From an uncultured Gammaproteobacteria bacterium (GTDB lineage Bacteria; Pseudomonadota; Gammaproteobacteria; Steroidobacterales; XN24): a DNA stretch of 64,000 nt. The stretch's first letter is position 1, and each line of letters opens with the position of its first letter. Location of the stretch: positions 62,001-126,000 of the forward strand of contig CAMYOC010000051.1 of assembly GCA_947259915.1 (NCBI GenBank). The letters run 5' to 3'. Shown piece by piece: positions 12,637-20,958 of the stretch. Position numbers and translations under genes: made by a program. The notes beneath the pieces are model-generated. The model had not been told where the DNA came from. It was given only the letters and a program-made list of their open reading frames with translations, and searched no databases.

Positions 12637-13128
12637 TTAATTGGTCCGCTTGGCGCCCCGGTGGCTTGAGGCCAAAGCCGCAAGGACCTCCGCTCCGCGC
12701 GTCGTCTCGGTGGACAGCCTGGCTGTACGACCTTCGCCGGCGACGCTCAGCGACACCCGGATATCCGCCGGCGGCATGCGCTCGCCGGCGCGCTCGGGCC
12801 ATTCCACCAGCACCATTGCGTCGCCATCGAACGCATCGCGGAAACCCAGGTACTCGAGTTCCCCCGCGTCTGCCAGCCGATAGAGATCCATATGCAGCAC
12901 CTCGCGACCGGATATGTCATATGGCTCGACCAGGGTGTAGGTCGGGCTTGGCACCCGGCCGGCATGGCCAAGCGCGCGCAGAAATCCGCGCGCCATTGTC
13001 GTCTTGCCGGCGCCCAGCGAGCCCTCCAGCGCGATCAACCAGGGACCCGGCCGGTCACGCAACGCGCCCGCCAGATCAGCGCCGAGGCGCTCGGTGGCCC
13101 CGGCGTCGGTCAGCATCCTGTCGGTCAT
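12637..13128 (-). CDS. tsaE: tRNA threonylcarbamoyladenosine biosynthesis ATPase TsaE
   Basis: TsaE is the ATPase partner of TsaB-TsaD in making t6A37 on ANN-decoding tRNAs. The 163-residue protein has the P-loop EGSLGAGKTTMARGFLRALG, the GRVPSPTYTLVEPYD motif, HMDLYRL and VLVEWPERA. The ORF track starts 46 codons upstream; the ATG at 13128 overlaps the nnr stop by four bases (ATGA) and gives the right length. The nnr-tsaE-amiB order is that of E. coli. Confidence 0.96.
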   Translation of the reverse strand: MTDRMLTDAGATERLGADLAGALRDRPGPWLIALEGSLGAGKTTMARGFLRALGHAGRVPSPTYTLVEPYDISGREVLHMDLYRLADAGELEYLGFRDAFDGDAMVLVEWPERAGERMPPADIRVSLSVAGEGRTARLSTETTRGAEVLAALASSHRGAKRTN

Positions 13129-14603
13129 GCGGGATTGGCCTGCTGTCGGATCGATTCGAACAGATCCGAGGCGAGCATGCCGCGCGGGTATGCGCCGGCC
13201 GCGATATCGCCAGCCCGCGCGTGGATCCAGACTCCGCAGCAGGCCGCCTGACCCAGGTCGCCGCACTGGGCTGCCACCCCGGCGATCGTGCCGGTCAACA
13301 CATCACCCATCCCCGCGACCGCCATACCCGGATTGCCGGCCGCGCAGAGCCAGGGCGTCTCGCCATCGGTCTGAACCAGGGTGCCGGCGCCCTTGAGCAC
13401 CGCTGTGCCCCCATAGGTGTTCGCAAGCCGCGCCACCGCGGCAAACCGGTCTGCCTGGACAGCTGCCGTGTCCAGATCCAGCAGACGCGCCGCCTCGCCG
13501 GGATGGGGCGTCAGGACCCAGTGCTCTCGTCGCCGTCGCGCCGCAGCCAGGATATTGAGTCCGTCCGCGTCCAGCACGATCGGCAAGCCACTGTCCAGGA
13601 CGGCGGCGGCCACGTCCCTGGACCATTCGCTTTGGCCCAGACCTGGACCCAGCGCGATGACCGAGGCCCGCTCGAGCAGCGGCGCCAGCGCGGCGCCATC
13701 GCGAACACCGGCACACATCAGCTCCGGTCTGCCCGCCGCTATCGCGGCCACATGTTCCGGGAGGGTGGCTACCGAGACCAGTCCGGCCCCGGCCCGCAAT
13801 GCCGCCTCCCCCGCAAGTCTGGCCGCGCCAGGCATACCGGGTCCGCCGCCGACGACCAGCACATGGCCTGACAGCCCCTTGTGGGCGTCCGCCGGCCGCG
13901 GCGGCAGACAGCACCGGATTTCCGCACTACTGATCCTCCTCGCCTTGAGCGGCACCCCCTCGCTGGCCTGATCCGGGGCGCCGAGATCGTCGAACAAGAG
14001 TTCGCCGCACAAGGCAGGACCGCGCCCGGTCAGCAGCCCGGTCTTCATGCCGACAAAAGTGACGGTGAGATCCGCGGTCACGCCGTTCCCCATCACCTTG
14101 CCGGTGTCTGCATGCAGACCGCTGGGAATATCTACCGCCACCACCGGCCCGGGCGCCGCATTAATCGCCGCCACCGCCTCCGCGAAACGGCCACCAAGGT
14201 CCCGATCCAGACCAGTGCCGAGCAGTGCATCGACGATGATTGACTCAGCGCCCTCCAGCGCGCCGGTCCAGGGCGACACCTCGCCACCCGCGTCGGCGTA
14301 CCCGCGGGCGGCCTTGAGGGCATCGCCACCGAGGCGCGCCGGGTCCACCAGCGCGAAGACCGCGACCGGTCGGCCCGCCTCGCGGGCCAGCCGCGCAATC
14401 ACATAACCATCGCCCGCATTGTTTCCAGCGCCGCAAACCACGCTCAGCGGCAGCTCGGGCCAACGCCGGGCCAGTGCCCCGAAAGTCGCGGTACCCGCCC
14501 TGCACATCAGGCGATAACCGGGCACGCCGAACTCCTCGATCGTGCGCCGATCCAGCTCACGGACGCCTGCCGCTGCGTAGAGACTGATGGGCAAACCACT
14601 CAT
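13125..14603 (-). CDS. nnr: Bifunctional NAD(P)HX epimerase / ADP-dependent dehydratase
   Basis: Nnr repairs hydrated NADH and NADPH. The 492-residue protein has an N-terminal epimerase domain (YjeF_N) with GAGNNAGDGYVIARLARE and VAVDIPSGLHADTG. The C-terminal carbohydrate-kinase-like dehydratase domain has KGLSGHVLVVGGGPGMPGA, IALGPGLGQ, VLDADGLN, TPHPGEAARLL, and GNPGMAVAGMGDVLTGTIAG. The ORF track adds 88 codons upstream through queG; the family start MSGLPISLYAAAGVRELDR is the ATG at 14603. A minus-strand TATAAT sits 10-15 bases before it, so the transcript may be nearly leaderless. It heads the run down to purA. Confidence 0.96.
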   Translation of the reverse strand: MSGLPISLYAAAGVRELDRRTIEEFGVPGYRLMCRAGTATFGALARRWPELPLSVVCGAGNNAGDGYVIARLAREAGRPVAVFALVDPARLGGDALKAARGYADAGGEVSPWTGALEGAESIIVDALLGTGLDRDLGGRFAEAVAAINAAPGPVVAVDIPSGLHADTGKVMGNGVTADLTVTFVGMKTGLLTGRGPALCGELLFDDLGAPDQASEGVPLKARRISSAEIRCCLPPRPADAHKGLSGHVLVVGGGPGMPGAARLAGEAALRAGAGLVSVATLPEHVAAIAAGRPELMCAGVRDGAALAPLLERASVIALGPGLGQSEWSRDVAAAVLDSGLPIVLDADGLNILAAARRRREHWVLTPHPGEAARLLDLDTAAVQADRFAAVARLANTYGGTAVLKGAGTLVQTDGETPWLCAAGNPGMAVAGMGDVLTGTIAGVAAQCGDLGQAACCGVWIHARAGDIAAGAYPRGMLASDLFESIRQQANPA

Positions 14604-14612
14604 GCCTGTGAT

Positions 14613-14619
14613 TATACTT
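14613..14619. promoter_or_regulatory. Shared -10-like element between nnr and queG
   Basis: The sequence ATTATAC gives a perfect TATAAT on the minus strand (14618 to 14613) for nnr and TATACT on the plus strand (14614-14619) for queG. The 81-bp intergenic region has no convincing -35 for either side. If used for nnr, transcription would start about three bases before the ATG. Confidence 0.35.
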
Positions 14620-14684
14620 GGCGGGAAACCACAACCCACACCCGACGCTCCGATACGCCACACGCCAACACGCGACGCTGCCCA

Positions 14685-15764
14685 GTGAATGATGCTCAAG
14701 CCGATCCGCGACTCGAGAATCTCGCCATCCAGATCAAGACCTGGGGCCGGGAGCTGGGCTTTCAGCAAGTCGGCATCACCGGCACGGACCTGAGCGAGGA
14801 CGAGACGCGCCTCCAGCGCTGGCTGGACGCCGGCCGCCACGGCGACATGGACTATATGGCTCGCCACGGGAAACGCCGCAGTCGCCCCGCTGCGCTGCGC
14901 CCCGGCACCGTGTCTGTGATCTCCGCGCGCATGGACTACCTGCCCCCTGCCGCGCGCGATGCCTGGTCAGTGATCGACGATCCCGCCCTCGGCTTTGTCT
15001 CCCGCTATGCCCTCGGCCGCGATTACCACAAGGTGCTGCGTCGCCGCCTGCAGCGGCTGGCCGAGCGGATAGAGACGCAGATCGGCGGCTTCGGTTATCG
15101 GGCCTTTGTCGACAGCGCGCCGGTACTGGAGAAAGCGCTGGCACGCAATGCAGGATTGGGCTGGATCGGCAAACACACCAACCTGATCCACCGCCGCGCC
15201 GGCTCCTGGTTCTTTCTCGGCGAGCTGTACATCGACCTGCCGCTGCCCGCCGACGCACCCGCATCCGAGCACTGCGGCAGCTGCACCGCGTGTATCGATG
15301 TGTGTCCGACCCAGGCCATCGTCGGGCCATGGGAGCTCGACGCCCGGCGCTGCATCTCCTATCTCACCATCGAGCACCGGGGTTCGATCCCCGAGGTGTT
15401 CCGCAAAGCGATCGGTAACCGTATCTACGGCTGCGACGATTGCCAGCTGGTGTGCCCCTGGAACAAGTTCGCCGAGCTGAGCGTGGAGCCCGATTTCGCG
15501 ATCCGACACGGGCTGGACAAGACCGGGCTGATCGAGCTGTTTGGCTGGAGCGAGGGAGAGTTCCTGCAGCGCACCGCCGGCAGCGCGATCCGCCGGATCG
15601 GTCACGAGCGATGGCTACGCAATATCGCCGTAGCGCTGGGCAACGCACCCGCTACGCCGCAGGTGCGCAAGGCGCTGATGGCGCGCCGCGATCATCCATC
15701 GGCCCTGGTCCGGGAGCATGTGGCCTGGGCTCTGGACCAGCATCGGGTGGCCGGAGCGTCCTAG
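14685..15764 (+). CDS. queG: Epoxyqueuosine reductase
   Basis: QueG reduces epoxyqueuosine to queuosine in tRNA, using cobalamin and two 4Fe-4S clusters. The 359-residue protein has the N-terminal DUF1730/cobalamin region (GFQQVGITGTDLSED, YMARHGKRR) and ALARNAGLGWIGKHTNLI. Two cluster motifs, CGSCTACIDVCPTQAI and CDDCQLVCPWN, follow. The tail resembles a HEAT-like helical domain. The start is GTG at 14685. It is divergent from nnr, as in E. coli queG-nnr. Its TAG stop shares the CTAG palindrome with the convergent panC stop. Confidence 0.96.
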   Translation: MNDAQADPRLENLAIQIKTWGRELGFQQVGITGTDLSEDETRLQRWLDAGRHGDMDYMARHGKRRSRPAALRPGTVSVISARMDYLPPAARDAWSVIDDPALGFVSRYALGRDYHKVLRRRLQRLAERIETQIGGFGYRAFVDSAPVLEKALARNAGLGWIGKHTNLIHRRAGSWFFLGELYIDLPLPADAPASEHCGSCTACIDVCPTQAIVGPWELDARRCISYLTIEHRGSIPEVFRKAIGNRIYGCDDCQLVCPWNKFAELSVEPDFAIRHGLDKTGLIELFGWSEGEFLQRTAGSAIRRIGHERWLRNIAVALGNAPATPQVRKALMARRDHPSALVREHVAWALDQHRVAGAS

Positions 15765-16612
15765 CCCGGCACAGTGACGCGCAGATTATCGATCAGACGC
15801 GCGCGCCCGAGCCAGGCCGCGGCCATGACGACACAATCGCGCCCTGGCAGCGGATCTCCGAGCGTCTCGGCGTCGCGGATTTCGAAATAGTCCGGACGCA
15901 TCCCCGCCGATTCCAGCATCGCGGCGCCCTGACTGGCGAGCTGTTCGAACTCGCCGACGCCGATCGCCAGCGCGGCGGCAGTCTGACGCAGAGCCTGGAA
16001 CAGGGCCGGCGCAGCGGCACGCTCATGGGGGTCCAGATACCGATTGCGCGAGCTCATCGCCAGGCCGTCGGGCTCGCGATGGGTCGGCGCGCTGATCACC
16101 TCGACCGGAAAGCACAGATCATGCGCCAGGCGGCGGATTACCAGCAGCTGCTGGTAATCCTTTTCGCCAAACACCGCCACATCGGGGCCCACCAGATTGA
16201 ACAGCTTGGTAACGATGGTGGCGACGCCACGGAAATGGCCATCGCGGAAGCTGCCGCAGAGGATCTCCGAGAGGCCCGGCACCTCGACATAAGTGACAGA
16301 CCCGGTGCCGCCCGGATAGATCTCTTCGGTAGCGGGCAGAAACAGCGCATCCACGCCCTCATCGACGAGTCGGTCACGGTCATCCTGTTCGGTGCGCGGG
16401 TAGGACTCGTAGTCCTCCCCGGGGGCGAATTGCATCGGGTTGACGAATACACTGACCACGACCCGGTCCGCGTTGGCGCGAGCGACTCGCACCAGGCTCA
16501 TGTGACCATCATGGAGGTTGCCCATGGTCGGTACGAGAGCGACCCGTTCGCCGGTCGCTTTCCAGCGGGCGATCCGCGTTCTGAGATCATTTACATCCGG
16601 CACGACAAACAT
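15761..16612 (-). CDS. panC: Pantothenate synthetase
   Basis: PanC condenses pantoate and beta-alanine with ATP to make pantothenate. The 283-residue protein has the N-terminal ALVPTMGNLHDGHMSLV, with the HxGH-type nucleotide site. VSVFVNPMQFAPGEDY, FGEKDYQQLLVIRRL and MSSRNRYL are also present. The ORF track start lies 28 codons upstream, inside panB; the ATG at 16612 gives the family N-terminus. It follows panB with a 28-bp gap, and the two act consecutively in the same pathway. The stop overlaps the queG stop on the opposite strand. Confidence 0.97.
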   Translation of the reverse strand: MFVVPDVNDLRTRIARWKATGERVALVPTMGNLHDGHMSLVRVARANADRVVVSVFVNPMQFAPGEDYESYPRTEQDDRDRLVDEGVDALFLPATEEIYPGGTGSVTYVEVPGLSEILCGSFRDGHFRGVATIVTKLFNLVGPDVAVFGEKDYQQLLVIRRLAHDLCFPVEVISAPTHREPDGLAMSSRNRYLDPHERAAAPALFQALRQTAAALAIGVGEFEQLASQGAAMLESAGMRPDYFEIRDAETLGDPLPGRDCVVMAAAWLGRARLIDNLRVTVPG

Positions 16613-16640
16613 GACTTGGATCCGATCTGTTGCGACGGTC

Positions 16641-17477
16641 TCAGGTGAAGCAGTGTGCCGCGGCCGGGTAGGAACGATTCTTGACCTCCGCCACATAGGC
16701 GGCGACCGCCTCCAGCGGGGTGGCCGCCTGGTCCATGTAATTCTTCACGAAACGCGGCATGCGTCCGGGCGTAAGCCCGATGATGTCGTAAAGAACCAGG
16801 ATCTGGCCGTCCACCTCGGGTCCTGCGCCGATACCCACAACCGGGACCTTAACCGCCGCGCGCACTTGCGCGCCGAGATCTGCTGGCACGCACTCAAGCA
16901 ACACGATATCGGCGCCAGCATCCTCCAGCGCCCTCGCCTCTTCGATCATGCGCCGGGCCGCCGCTTCTTCGCGGCCCTGGACCTTGAAGCCGCCGAGTTT
17001 GTGCACCGACTGCGGCGTCAGGCCGATGTGGGCACAGACCGGGATATCGCGGCCGGCCAGGAACTCGACCGTGCGCACCTGGAGCATGCCGCCCTCGAGC
17101 TTGACCATCTTGGCGCCACCCTCCTGCATCAGCCGCGCCGCATTGGCCAGCGCCTGCTCAGGCAGCGCATAGCTGGCGAAGGGCATGTCGGCGACCAGGA
17201 ATCCGCGGTGCAGTCCGCGCGAGACGCAGCGCGTGTGGTAGACCATGTCCTGCATCGACACCGGCACCGTGGTGTCGTGTCCCTGCACCACCATGCCGAG
17301 GGAATCTCCGACCAGCACGAGATCGACGCCGGCGTCATCGACCAGCGCGGCAAAACTGGCGTCGTAGGCGGTCAGACACGCGATCGGCTCGCCGGCGGCT
17401 TTCATCTCGGCGAGGGTCGAGATCGTCACCGGTTTCTCGGTCGGGCTGCGCGCCTGCAGGTGGCTGTATAGCGACAT
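16641..17477 (-). CDS. panB: 3-methyl-2-oxobutanoate hydroxymethyltransferase
   Basis: PanB adds a hydroxymethyl group from methylene-THF to ketoisovalerate, the first step of pantothenate synthesis. The 278-residue protein contains ACLTAYDASFAALVDDAGVD, LVGDSLGMVVQGHDTTVPVS, AHIGLTPQSVHKLGG and VGIGAGPEVDGQILVLYD, all diagnostic. It precedes panC and follows the deoxynucleoside kinase gene with a 66-bp gap, so pcnB-folK-dNK-panB-panC could be one operon. This order is common in gammaproteobacteria. Confidence 0.98.
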   Translation of the reverse strand: MSLYSHLQARSPTEKPVTISTLAEMKAAGEPIACLTAYDASFAALVDDAGVDLVLVGDSLGMVVQGHDTTVPVSMQDMVYHTRCVSRGLHRGFLVADMPFASYALPEQALANAARLMQEGGAKMVKLEGGMLQVRTVEFLAGRDIPVCAHIGLTPQSVHKLGGFKVQGREEAAARRMIEEARALEDAGADIVLLECVPADLGAQVRAAVKVPVVGIGAGPEVDGQILVLYDIIGLTPGRMPRFVKNYMDQAATPLEAVAAYVAEVKNRSYPAAAHCFT

Positions 17478-17543
17478 GACGGGGACTCTGAATCGGGAAG
17501 TGGATCAGGATGGACTAGCGGTGGACAAACATCAACGCGGCCC

Positions 17544-18194
17544 TCAGGCCGGAACGAAAGGAACCGGATTGAAATAATGGCGTCCGCTACGCGCCACCAA
17601 TATGCGATCCAGCAGCTGCTGGAAATCCGCAGTGCTGTGCGCCGGGTCTATTGATGCGGCATTGACGATCAGCAGCGGCGAGCGGTCATAACGGTGGAAA
17701 AAACGCAGATAGGCGTCGCCGAGGCGCTGCAGATAATCCTGCTGGATGCGCTGCTCGTATTCGATGCCGCGACGGCGCACACGCTCCAGCAGCGTCTCGG
17801 CCGGCGCCTGCAGATAGACCACAAGATCCGGCACCGGAGCGTCGAGAGACAGCTGCTGATAGACCTGCTCGTAGAGCCGATACTCCTCGTCACCGAGGGT
17901 CAGCTGCGCGAACAGCCGGTCCTTGTCGAGCAAGAAGTCGGCGACCCGCGCGGGCGCAAACATATCGCTCTGGCGCAGCGACTGGATCTGCTGCGCGCGC
18001 TGGAACAGGAAGTGCAGCTGGGTCGGCAACGCGGCATTGACCGGATCCCGATAGAAGCGCTCGAGGAACGGATTCTCTTCTGCCTTCTCCAGCACCAGCT
18101 CGTATTCCAGCGCCGTCGCGACGCGCCGGGCGAGACTGGTCTTGCCGACACCGATCGGGCCTTCAAAGACGATATAGCGCGGCGGCTGGCTCAA
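17544..18194 (-). CDS. Deoxynucleoside kinase (dNK family)
   Basis: This 216-residue kinase belongs to the deoxyadenosine/deoxycytidine/deoxyguanosine kinase family, which salvages deoxynucleosides. Visible motifs are the P-loop FEGPIGVGKTSLARR, the ENPFLERFY substrate region, a DR-like DKDRLFAQLTL stretch, and the LID segment RVRRRGIEYEQRI. The exact substrate cannot be read from sequence. The start is TTG at 18194, overlapping the folK stop (TTGA). Its place between folK and panB is usual for gammaproteobacteria. It is one of three consecutive genes with TTG starts. Confidence 0.9.
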   Translation of the reverse strand: MSQPPRYIVFEGPIGVGKTSLARRVATALEYELVLEKAEENPFLERFYRDPVNAALPTQLHFLFQRAQQIQSLRQSDMFAPARVADFLLDKDRLFAQLTLGDEEYRLYEQVYQQLSLDAPVPDLVVYLQAPAETLLERVRRRGIEYEQRIQQDYLQRLGDAYLRFFHRYDRSPLLIVNAASIDPAHSTADFQQLLDRILVARSGRHYFNPVPFVPA

Positions 18195-18718
18195 GTCGGA
18201 CGATCCCCGCTCAGTTCTGTGGACATTATCTCTTCCAGCCCGTCACTGCGTAGCTGGTCCCGGATACTGGCCAGTCGGCGTCCGTCCGGGAGCGTCAGAT
18301 CCGGCGCTATACGCAGCAGAGGGTAGACGACGAAGTTCCTCTCTGTCAGCCCTGGGTGAGGAATGACCAGCCGCGCATCGTCGATGACCTGCCGGCCGAA
18401 CAACAGCAAGTCCAGGTCCAGGGTGCGCGGACCCCAGCGCTCGCGGGCGCGGCTGCGGCCAAAGCTGTGCTCCAGCGCCTGCAGCTCGTCGAGCAGCCGG
18501 TGCGGGTCGAGCCGGGTGAGCAAACCGGCGACCGCGTTCACATACCAGGGCTGATCCTGAGGACCCATGGGCGCGGATCGAAACAGCGGCGAGCGGGCCA
18601 GCAAGCGGCATTGCTCAAGCTGGGACAGCGCCACGAAGGCCGCCTGGATCTGTCGGACCGGCTGGTCGAGGTTGCTGCCGAGACCGACGAAGACAGGGGT
18701 CCAGTGCTCCACGGACAA
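18191..18718 (-). CDS. folK: 6-hydroxymethyl-7,8-dihydropterin pyrophosphokinase
   Basis: FolK transfers pyrophosphate from ATP to hydroxymethyldihydropterin in folate synthesis. The 175-residue protein carries the family signatures VFVGLGSNLDQP, FRSAPMG, WYVNAVAGL, and RWGPRTLDLDLLLFG with the metal-binding Asp residues, followed by IPHPGLTERNFVVYPL. The start is TTG at 18718, five bases after pcnB; a GTG two codons later (18712) is the alternative. Its stop overlaps the start of the next kinase gene. pcnB-folK is a long-known operon in gammaproteobacteria. Confidence 0.97.
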   Translation of the reverse strand: MSVEHWTPVFVGLGSNLDQPVRQIQAAFVALSQLEQCRLLARSPLFRSAPMGPQDQPWYVNAVAGLLTRLDPHRLLDELQALEHSFGRSRARERWGPRTLDLDLLLFGRQVIDDARLVIPHPGLTERNFVVYPLLRIAPDLTLPDGRRLASIRDQLRSDGLEEIMSTELSGDRPT

Positions 18719-18723
18719 CGGCT

Positions 18724-20046
18724 TCAGGTAGGTTTCTTCTTGCGCCGTCGCGGCCGCCGGCGCGGGCCGCGCTCTCCGCGTTTCGGAGCCACCGCCGCCC
18801 TGCGGTGTTCGGGATCCATCGATTCCAGACGTTCCCAGAATTCGAGGACATCCGGCGTCTCGTCGCCGGCGGCCACGCGCAGACGCAGGAAATCGAACCC
18901 GGCGCGAAACCGCGGGTGCTCGACCAGCCTGAGCGCACGCCGCCCGTGATGGTTACGCATGCGCAGTTGCATCACCATCATCTCGCGCATCGGTGTACCG
19001 AAGCGTCGCGGGATGGATACGTGCTGCTGCTGGGCGCGGAGCACAGTGTCGCAGGCTTCGATCATGGCTTGCATCGGCGCATCACCGGACTCGCGCAGCG
19101 TCGCCGCGAGTTTCTCAGCCGGCTGCCAGAGGAACACGCCGAGCAGGAACATGGGCGTAACCGGTTGACCACTGGCCACACGTTCATCGGTATTCTCAAG
19201 GGCCTTGAGCAGCAGCGAGCGGAAACTGTCGTTTTCCTCCTGGTCCAGCGCCCGGTCGGTAGCCGGGAACAGGTGGCGGAACAGACCGTAATGCCTCAGC
19301 AGCTCATAGGACTGCACCGCAGTGCCCGACAGGAACAGCTTCAGCGATTCATCGAACAAGCGTGCCGCGGGCACCTCGGCCAGCAGATCCCCGAGCGTTA
19401 ACAGCGGCGCTTCGGTCGCCGGGTCAAAACGGAATCCGAGCTTGGCCGCAAAGCGCACCGCGCGCAGCATCCTGACCGGGTCTTCCCGATAGCGTTCCTC
19501 AGGCTCGCCAAGCAGGCGCATGGTGCCGTCGAGGATGTCCTGCACGCCGCCGGCATAGTCCCAGATCGAGAAATCGGCGATGTTGTAATAGAGCGCGTTG
19601 CAGGTGAAGTCCCGACGCCAGACATCCTCGTCTATATCGCCGTAGACATTGTCTCTGAGGATGCGTCCACCGGCATCGGTCTTGCGGTCGAGCTGCTCGT
19701 CGATCTCCATATCCCGGGTGGCGCGGAAAGTCGCCACTTCGATGATCTCGCGGCCAAAGTGCACATGCGCCAGGCGGAATCTGCGTCCGATCAGACGGCT
19801 GTTGCGGAACAGACGTCGGACGTCCTCGGGCAGCGCGTCAGTGACGATGTCGAAGTCCTTGGGTTCACGCCCGAGCAGCAGATCGCGCACGCCACCGCCG
19901 ACCAGGAAGGCCTTGTAGCCGGATTCCTTCAGACGATAAAGGACCCGGAGGGCATTCTTGGAGATCTGGGACCGGGAGACGTTATGGTCGGGCCGGGGGA
20001 CGATGACCGGACCTGCGTGCCGGGTACTGGGGACTGTGTGATTCAA
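18724..20046 (-). CDS. pcnB: Poly(A) polymerase I
   Basis: PcnB adds poly(A) tails to RNA 3' ends, which speeds their decay. The 440-residue protein has LVGGGVRDLLLGREPKDFDIV with the catalytic DxD, then RRFRLAHVHFG, RRDFTCNALYYN and EDPVRMLRAVRFAAKLGF. A basic C-terminus (RGPRRRPRRRKKK) marks a poly(A) polymerase rather than a CCA-adding enzyme. Only a TTG (20046) is available as an upstream start in frame; the next in-frame stop lies close before it. folK follows at five bases. Its 5' region lies back-to-back with the tRNA-Glu promoter. Confidence 0.95.
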   Translation of the reverse strand: MNHTVPSTRHAGPVIVPRPDHNVSRSQISKNALRVLYRLKESGYKAFLVGGGVRDLLLGREPKDFDIVTDALPEDVRRLFRNSRLIGRRFRLAHVHFGREIIEVATFRATRDMEIDEQLDRKTDAGGRILRDNVYGDIDEDVWRRDFTCNALYYNIADFSIWDYAGGVQDILDGTMRLLGEPEERYREDPVRMLRAVRFAAKLGFRFDPATEAPLLTLGDLLAEVPAARLFDESLKLFLSGTAVQSYELLRHYGLFRHLFPATDRALDQEENDSFRSLLLKALENTDERVASGQPVTPMFLLGVFLWQPAEKLAATLRESGDAPMQAMIEACDTVLRAQQQHVSIPRRFGTPMREMMVMQLRMRNHHGRRALRLVEHPRFRAGFDFLRLRVAAGDETPDVLEFWERLESMDPEHRRAAVAPKRGERGPRRRPRRRKKKPT

Positions 20047-20058
20047 ATAGTGACGCGC

Positions 20059-20086
20059 TTGAGCAAATTTGAGCGGCCGCTATAAT
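20059..20086 (+). promoter_or_regulatory. Sigma-70 promoter of tRNA-Glu
   Basis: TTGAGC (20059-20064), a 16-bp spacer and a perfect TATAAT (20081-20086) are followed by a GC-rich discriminator (CACGCCCCTC). That discriminator is typical of stringently controlled stable-RNA genes. The predicted start is near 20093, about 70 bases before the mature tRNA. Confidence 0.75.
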
Positions 20087-20162
20087 ATCACGCCCCTCGG
20101 GACCCCCCGGCCTGAATCTTCCAAAGAGCTTCCGACCGCCGCGGCTCCTCCGGGAAAACTGT

Positions 20163-20237
20163 GCTCCGTTCGTCTAGTGGTTAGGACGCTGGCCTCTCAC
20201 GCCGGTAACAGGGGTTCGAATCCCCTACGGAGTACCA
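20163..20237 (+). tRNA. tRNA-Glu (anticodon CUC)
   Basis: A full cloverleaf can be drawn. The acceptor GCTCCGT pairs with ACGGAGT, the D arm is GTCT/GGAC, and the anticodon stem CTGGC/GCCGG encloses loop CTCTCAC with anticodon CTC at positions 34-36. The T arm is AGGGG-TTCGAAT-CCCCT, and the CCA end is encoded. The first acceptor pair is a G-U wobble, and the second is C-G rather than the U-A of E. coli tRNA-Glu. No integrase lies beside it. Confidence 0.93.
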
Positions 20238-20299
20238 TCCCCGCCCCGTCGCCGCCCCGCGGCTCTGCTGACCTGATGGGGGTCGGCGCCTGCTGCCAC

Positions 20300-20521
20300 C
20301 TATTCCGTATCGACGTTGCTGGCGGCCAAAATCGCGAAAAACAGCAGCGGCAGCGCAACGATTCCCGATGTGGCTGCGACCCAGCCGGTCGCTTCCAGGA
20401 ACGCGTACCCGGAGAAGAACAGGGCGAACACGGTCACGGTCGCCAGATGGCTGCGACGGAACAAGCCGAAAAACAGGAAATACAACAGCAGCAACGCGCC
20501 GCAGGCCAAGAAGACGTCCAT
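20300..20521 (-). CDS. Small hypothetical inner-membrane protein
   Basis: This 73-residue protein is almost entirely hydrophobic, with two or three predicted membrane helices: VFLACGALLLLYFLFFGLF, TVTVFALFFSGYAFLEA and GIVALPLLFFAILAA. A short basic loop (RRSHL) sits between the first two. A GGAG sequence six to seven bases before the ATG supports translation. I do not recognise a family. It is convergent with tRNA-Glu and lies downstream of a minus-strand terminator, so it probably has its own promoter in the gap between them. Confidence 0.6.
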   Translation of the reverse strand: MDVFLACGALLLLYFLFFGLFRRSHLATVTVFALFFSGYAFLEATGWVAATSGIVALPLLFFAILAASNVDTE

Positions 20522-20642
20522 GACTCACTCCAAACCTTGATTGAGCTGACGCCAGTCTAATAATCGCGGACCGTCGTTTATTGGCAGTTCACGCCAAAAT
20601 TTTTGCAGTTGCCTGCAACGCGCCACTTTGGCCTGCGCGGAC

Positions 20643-20668
20643 AAAAAAAACCCGGCGCAAGGCCGGGC
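20643..20668 (-). terminator. Rho-independent terminator, minus strand
   Basis: On the minus strand, a GCCCGGC / GCCGGG stem with a five-base CTTGC loop is followed by eight U residues. A U-run (AATTTTT) also lies just before the stem, the arrangement found at the 3' end of Hfq-binding small RNAs. No accepted minus-strand gene lies immediately upstream. Confidence 0.85.
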
Positions 20669-20958
20669 AAAAATTACGCCGCGGCTTCTTTGGAGTCCGC
20701 TAGGCGTACTGGGGAGACCCATGAGCGAGTCAGGGACGTATTGTGCTCAGTCTGAGTGGTCGCGTATTGCCCGATCCTGTCAGGTCTTTTGCAGTTTTGG
20801 CCGGATTGCCCACAGCGTGTTCCTGGCGGACCGACCGCTCGCCGTCTGTTGCCGTGCCCCCGCTGAACCCGCAGCAGGCATTCCGGTCAAAACCCTTGCA
20901 GGCCACGGCACCACAAGACTTTTGCGCTGCGGCATTACGCGATGGGCGATCACCGCTA

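Noticed and set aside
20163-20237. tRNA-Glu as an integration site of a mobile element
   Set aside because: No integrase, no repeat of the tRNA 3' end and no foreign gene lie beside it.
20677-20896. Minus-strand open frame ending SKEAAA-stop before the terminator
   Set aside because: There is no ATG, GTG or TTG start in the open part and no recognisable domain. It is at most a remnant.
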